From assembly GCA_973895155.1 (NCBI GenBank), contig OZ316891.1:11904001-11968000 (forward strand): a DNA stretch of 64,000 nucleotides, read 5' to 3'. Below the pieces are notes generated by a model. It was not told the DNA's origin. It saw only the letters and a program-made list of their open reading frames with translations, and searched no databases. The stretch is from Marsupella aquatica. Lineage: Eukaryota > Marchantiophyta. A program made the translations under genes and the position numbers. Positions 60,501 through 64,000 of the stretch are shown piece by piece (position 1 is the first letter of the stretch; each line of letters opens with the position of its first letter).

Positions 60501-61523
60501 GTACCAATCTTGAGAGGTGTTTCTGAATTCGGTAAGGTTGGCAGCAATCTCTTCCTCGTGCATCTCTGGAAATGGATCAAAATCCTCAGGGTCTGGAGTG
60601 AACTCTGTGAGGTGTGCCTGGGGTTTGATTCGACGAAGGTTCCCTGCACGAATCATCAGCTGGGAGATTTGATCATCCAGCTTCTTCAGGTCGCACTCAA
60701 CTTCCCAATGGCCAGATTTGCTGCAGTAGTTGCACGAGCCAGTTGTGCGACGTGGAACAGGAGCAGGCGGGTGACTGCGGTTGTCAGCAATGGATCCACG
60801 GTAGTCCCCTGGGCGAGAGGGTCGGTGAGAGACACGGCCTCTGACAGCAGGTCGAGAAAAGCGAGCAAGAAGGGCTTCTTCAGCAACTTCCTCTCGTTTC
60901 CCTTTCCTCCAGAAAGCCTCAGCCTGCATACGTTCCACAAGGGAGGAGAACTTGGGTGTATGGGTTCTAGATAAATCAGCGCCAAAGCTGGATACAAAGG
61001 GACCCCAGCTATGGGGTAACCCGCCTAGAACAATGTGAATGAGACGGGAGTTGTCAACAGTGGCATTAATCATGGAGAGTTGGGAAGTGATGCTTTCTAC
61101 TTCCCTGAGGTAGTCTTCGACGTTACTGCCTTCAGTCATCTTGACTTTATGCAGCTTCTGTTCGAGGAGAAGTCTGCGTTGGAGAAGGTCACCTCGAAAG
61201 CGCTGCTTGAAGTGCTGCCAGCAGGCAACAGGATCGTTGCCATATGAAGCAACGACATGGAGGAACTTGGTCTTGACGGTGGCCATCAGAATGGACTTGG
61301 CCTTGATGATCTTCTTCTTGCGTTCCTTGGGAGTGAGGACAATCTCATCCTCTACTGTAGCAACGTTGGTTGTGTCAGTGTTGTCGCTGTCTTCGTCAGC
61401 GAACTTCAGTTCATCCCATACCTCGTCTCGCTCGAGCAGGGTCTGGACTTGTAAGCTCCACGTGATGTGGTTGCTTTCTCCATCTAGCTTGTCAGCTTCA
61501 CTGAATATTCTAGCTAGGTCCAT
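57594..61523 (-). CDS. gag-pol: copia gag-pol polyprotein (1,309 codons before the premature stop)
   Basis: Retrotransposon polyprotein that packages RNA, copies it and inserts the cDNA. Gag (about 1-300) includes LEQKLHKVKMTEGSNVEDYL and a CCHC zinc knuckle (CNYCSKSGHWEVEC, about 263-280). The protease has MDSGASNHITG (about 342-352). The GAG-pre-integrase motif WHRRLAHLN leads to the integrase core (LVHSDLCGPI, RSDRGGEY and HQNGVAERKNRT, about 530-680). Reverse transcriptase has RLVARG, DVVTAFLNG and the catalytic YVDDLL (about 1102-1107). RNase H begins with YTDADYLGC and stops at STTEPE. The start ATG lies about 120 nt inside the primer-binding site. The nonsense codon removes the last 150 or so residues; nothing else in the frame is broken. 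Confidence 0.96.
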   Translation of the reverse strand: MDLARIFSEADKLDGESNHITWSLQVQTLLERDEVWDELKFADEDSDNTDTTNVATVEDEIVLTPKERKKKIIKAKSILMATVKTKFLHVVASYGNDPVACWQHFKQRFRGDLLQRRLLLEQKLHKVKMTEGSNVEDYLREVESITSQLSMINATVDNSRLIHIVLGGLPHSWGPFVSSFGADLSRTHTPKFSSLVERMQAEAFWRKGKREEVAEEALLARFSRPAVRGRVSHRPSRPGDYRGSIADNRSHPPAPVPRRTTGSCNYCSKSGHWEVECDLKKLDDQISQLMIRAGNLRRIKPQAHLTEFTPDPEDFDPFPEMHEEEIAANLTEFRNTSQDWYMDSGASNHITGHRSALETFQPAGPSGPGVTTASGNTLPIAGNGTAHVDNKAINNVLYVPGVHKNLMSVGKLADAGHLILFDSKSCLVFDKDNPSSVFLQASRSPQNSLYQLSSSGSYPPPCLTHEANTITNVETDIVYLWHRRLAHLNFQTAHHMTARHLVTGVPLLSFQKKQCTSCILGKTHRDNVPKHSIRRTSRVLDLVHSDLCGPIHSSSPVKYILTFIDDFSRFTWVYYLSHKHETFRCFKTFKTAAENQFGTKLSCLRSDRGGEYMSQEFIEFCSHHGIRRQLTAPSTPHQNGVAERKNRTLLEAARSIYVEGKYPRFLWPEAVKAATYVLNRCSTRALHLSTPFEALYGMKPDLSHLRVLGCSAFVRLPTKSDGKFGSQAIPSVFIGYDLNTKGYRCFDPLSHRILISSNVTFIEDSPGDFRAPPAQSDIFLDLLLATEAPSEPEGDEHHVLDHAAHDAPSNLDGTQLPNDNTIKDVADLGNHGGTHVHNVDPTIDEAPPLPCNSTLAPNVQFNPLPKRRGSRAKQLPIWARSGDYEMHIPEDVDLCIIETANPVSDTIAFRDAIQDPGWCSAMQEEYDSLIKNETWDLVELPPGRRAISSKWLYKSKPIHDANNPTRARLKARLVARGLGQQPGIDYNDTFAPVVRWSTLRAVIALAVASGWPISHMDVVTAFLNGTLKELLFMQQPPGFARKGLEHLVCRLNKSIYGLKQSPREWYQEIDKYLHEQGWTRSDADPNLYYLFQGSSIVLLLLYVDDLLITGNDLALIDTIKLNLQNRYEMKDLGEIRKYLGVEFTKTANGMLLHQHTYAEQILRDCDMTECRPAHTPLPEGFATQSNSNMAPVDRSEYCTLVGKLLFLTTTRPDLSYSVGMVARFMSQPHLQHLEAAKHILRYVKKTLDYGIHYKRSSQLLLTGYTDADYLGCLDTRRSTAGYVFTLASGPISWASKRQPTISDSTTEPE

Positions 61524-61641
61524 GGCTAGATCACGTTGGGAACTCTCACCAACTGAAATAGACGGAGGGACAGGTCACTCAAACTCAGAGAACTCTCATC
61601 TAAGTCTAGCGTTGGATCTTAGTCACGGGAGAGCTAACCTT

Positions 61642-61653
61642 GCTCTGATACCA
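61642..61653 (-). other. primer-binding site (initiator-Met tRNA)
   Basis: Minus strand TGGTATCAGAGC, directly adjoining the 5' LTR; this is the standard plant primer site complementary to the 3' end of initiator-Met tRNA. Confidence 0.95.
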
Positions 61654-61915
61654 TGTTGATAAAACTATCTAGCGTGACTAAGATACCGGAACAGTCAACG
61701 GGAAGCACATAAGTACTAGGGGAAAGGGCAAGGAGTGCAGGGGGCGACAAAGAGGCGCCGCATAGTAGAAGAGCCCAAGAGAAGTGGCGAAAGGATCAGA
61801 TGGATGCAACCTAGATCTAAAGGTAAGCAGCAAGGGACAGAAGACGACAACGAACAGAAAGTGGGCCCCTATACGGAAGGGGAAAAAGAGGTACTGAAGA
61901 TCGTAGTTTCCAACA
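61654..61915 (-). repeat. 5' LTR of the copia element (262 bp)
   Basis: Pairs with 56814-57075, same TG...CA ends. It should contain the element's promoter on the minus strand. Confidence 0.95.
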
Positions 61916-61920
61916 GGTCT
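61916..61920 (+). other. right target-site duplication of the copia element
   Basis: GGTCT, identical to 56809-56813. Confidence 0.93.
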
Positions 61921-64000
61921 ATTTCACTGAGAATAGGAAAATCATCATGCATTGACTTAAGATGAATTTCTTTCCACCTCTGCATGCATCTCAAGCTTTT
62001 GAAAATAGGTTTTGATAGTCAATTCTGACCAGTAACGTCACATGCGAACTGCTTCCAGCAAATCTTACCCGCCTCCCTACCATGGTTTGCTTTTGTTTTG
62101 CATTCTAGTATTGTCGTTCACTAGCCCTATACTCTCTCCTATACTTCTCATTCTCCGTACCTTGCAAAACAAATCGACAACGTAATGGAAACATTGTATT
62201 ATATGTAAAAGCCATGAATTCCAGCAAATGACCAACCTTGAACTTACACGTTTGTGACAGGAAGAATGAACAGCGCAAAACGCGAAAGACGAAAGGCATT
62301 GAAGCTTACCGTTCATCCATCTCAATGTTTTAATTTCACAAAGTAACAAGAAATATATAGATCACAGTGAATTCTTTGAGCTTTTCCAGGCCAGTAAAAT
62401 TTACAGGATGATAACACGTAGTAGTACAGTTCAGCTTGGCGTACTCTTGTCTGTTTATATGCTCCTCACATATATGGTATCAATCTTTGGTCTTCTTGGG
62501 GTTTTTTTCCTTTTTCCCCCACTTTATTGGGTCTCTCGCATGTGGTATCTGGTTCTCCAGGATTGGCAGTGTGAAATATATCGATCCTCCCATCGCATCT
62601 ACTACTGGACTCCTCCTCATGGTATCAATCATACTTTTCGACGATCTGGTTTACAGAGAACTTGCTTTAGCGTGCCTTTGTTTTGTTTTAACTGCTTTTT
62701 GTGAGGGGGAAAGAAGCGGAAGAGTACCCGTGCAAAGGGGCTCTGGCCGGAGAGCTAAAATAGCGGAGAGAAACCCTTGCTTTATAACTCATTGAAAACA
62801 GAACAAATATTGGCACCGAAGGCACAATTCCAGCATTGTCCAGCGTCCATCGTGTGGGAACACGCAGCCCGCCATAAATCGGTTCTAGCAGAGGGAAACC
62901 AAACTCATGAGAGCAGCCTATATCGTGAGGACTCGGTAGAGGGCGGTGTCTGCAGTGCTTTTTGGACAAGTTAAGATTTGTCCAGAGCCGATTGAAGCAT
63001 TCTTTGGTAGGGTCCAAACTCCAAACTGTGAGACGACCGATGAGCGTTTCAGGATCTCCTATTTGACACAGGACATGTTACAGATACGCTCCTCCATATA
63101 ATAATGTGACCGGTTTGGCAGACATGCCCCGAAAATGTTAGTTTGCCCTCCAGTGCCCTGATTTGTGTACGGATCAAAGGTGATTCTCAGTATTTCCGTG
63201 TTGCACTACTCTGAATTCGGTTACCAATCGCACATTCAATCCCCAGTTCTGCAGCAGACTGACATTCTCTACTTGATGAGCGTATGGATCTGGAGGCTGG
63301 AATTGGATGTTCGTACATTTAACAATAGCATGTACGTGATTGTTAATGAGCAAACTGAACTGCTCCCACTGAAATCGTAATCATGTAATTCCCTGTACTG
63401 TGCTATACTGCTATGGCTCGGTGGATTATAAAGTGGCATCTGATGAGTTATGAAAGGTGAGAGGAACGGTGCGCCACCTTGGGGCCACAGTATAATTCAG
63501 CTCTATAATTCTTTAATGTTGGCAGAAGCGAACAATCATGCACAACGCTCAAGGAAACGGCTATACTTCGCCACCGTTGGCAGAAGGGAACAATCACGCA
63601 CACCGCTCCAGGAAACGGATGGACACTTCAACTTTTCCTTGCAACAAACATTGAATTCCATTCATCGCGAGAACATCACAGTAGGGTCGACAAGACAAGA
63701 GGAAGACCCAAAGAAGACCTGAGGTCGAGCTGCCGAAAACCCAGGAGCGATCAACCGAAGACAGAAGCCTAGACGACCGGATGTGAATCCGGCCCAGAGT
63801 TATTTAGGGATTTAGGACAAAGTGTTCACTTAAATTGCAATTTCGTCCTCAATTCTTCTCCTGGTCTCACCGATGCAAGCCGAAAAGTCAAGGGTCAAAA
63901 TTGTTGATGAAAGAGTGTGCGGCACTACAAGAACACTACACACAACTTGTCAAATTCTGAGGGAAGGCTACGTAGACTAGGCTCAGGCTGTCCTCGTTGG
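61921..64000. other. gene-free right end
   Basis: No supported gene. At about 62430-62700 two overlapping plus-strand frames are hydrophobic (one reads GLLLMVSIILFDDLVYRELA), which could be an exon of a membrane protein, but no family or splice partner was recognised. A short phrase 'acaatcaYgcacaNcgctc.aggaaacgg' is duplicated near 63530 and 63590. Confidence 0.4.

Larger units (their letters stand above)
56814..61915 (-). mobile_element. complete Ty1/copia LTR retrotransposon (5,102 bp)
   Basis: Two 262-bp LTRs, a GGTCT target duplication on both sides, a primer-binding site complementary to initiator-Met tRNA, a polypurine tract and a single gag-pol frame in copia order (Gag, protease, integrase, reverse transcriptase, RNase H) are all present. 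About four LTR differences indicate a young insertion. The polyprotein frame has one premature stop at 57594-57596, so this copy is probably not autonomous unless that stop is read through. Confidence 0.97.

Noticed and set aside
62408-62795. Two hydrophobic plus-strand frames of 98 and 119 codons
   Set aside because: No recognised family, no clear start and no splice partner; hydrophobicity reflects T-rich sequence.
1-64000. Search for CRISPR-like arrays, operons, prophage or organelle insertions
   Set aside because: All tandem repeats lack the regular repeat-spacer structure, genes are intron-bearing and dispersed, and no stretch resembles plastid or mitochondrial genes.

Overview
This is nuclear DNA of a land plant. 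It carries four intact protein-coding genes (three with spliceosomal introns), a Ty1/copia LTR retrotransposon, tRNA-derived SINEs and many small inverted-repeat elements. Gene spacing is roughly one per 16 kb, base composition is moderate, the gene leaders look long, and the PERK-type kinase has no introns. A non-seed plant, perhaps a bryophyte such as a liverwort, would fit, but the sequence alone does not prove the lineage.

Layout. 1-15.5 kb is gene-free, with tandem duplications, a degenerate satellite-like array (4.0-4.8 kb), two copies of a terminal-inverted-repeat (TIR) element (family A, 6.2 and 11.0 kb), a MITE with a 22-bp internal palindrome (family B, 9.3 kb), one copy of a dispersed repeat (family C, 12.2 kb) and a long hairpin (13.8 kb). 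15.5-21 kb holds a single-exon proline-rich extensin-like receptor kinase (PERK, +) with a long purine-rich leader. 21-29 kb is gene-free with small tandem repeats and the second family C copy. 29.2-33.8 kb is a seven-exon WAT1/UMAMIT-type EamA transporter gene (-), with a SINE in its first intron. 34.1-36.6 kb is a transposon cluster: a 1.0-kb Mutator-like foldback element with a 10-bp target duplication, and a 538-bp TIR element (family D) inserted inside a third family B copy. 37-43 kb is repeat-rich: inverted minisatellites, a 0.9-kb minisatellite and the second full family B copy. 44.2-46.2 kb is an NPL4-like gene (+, two coding exons). 47-49.8 kb has repeats, a decayed reverse-transcriptase-related fragment and a second SINE with a perfect 16-bp target duplication. 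51.7-53.1 kb is a five-coding-exon gene for a plastid-type DUF3067 protein (+). 56.8-61.9 kb is a complete copia element (-) with 262-bp LTRs, a GGTCT duplication, an initiator-Met primer site and one nonsense codon in RNase H. The last 2 kb has no supported gene.

The four host genes are independent: a cell-surface kinase, a membrane solute transporter, a cofactor of the CDC48 segregase and a chloroplast protein. No gene cluster or dedicated new pathway is visible. The newest-looking content is the set of small mobile elements (SINE family, families A-D and the Mutator-like foldback), whose ends, target duplications and nesting can be read directly.
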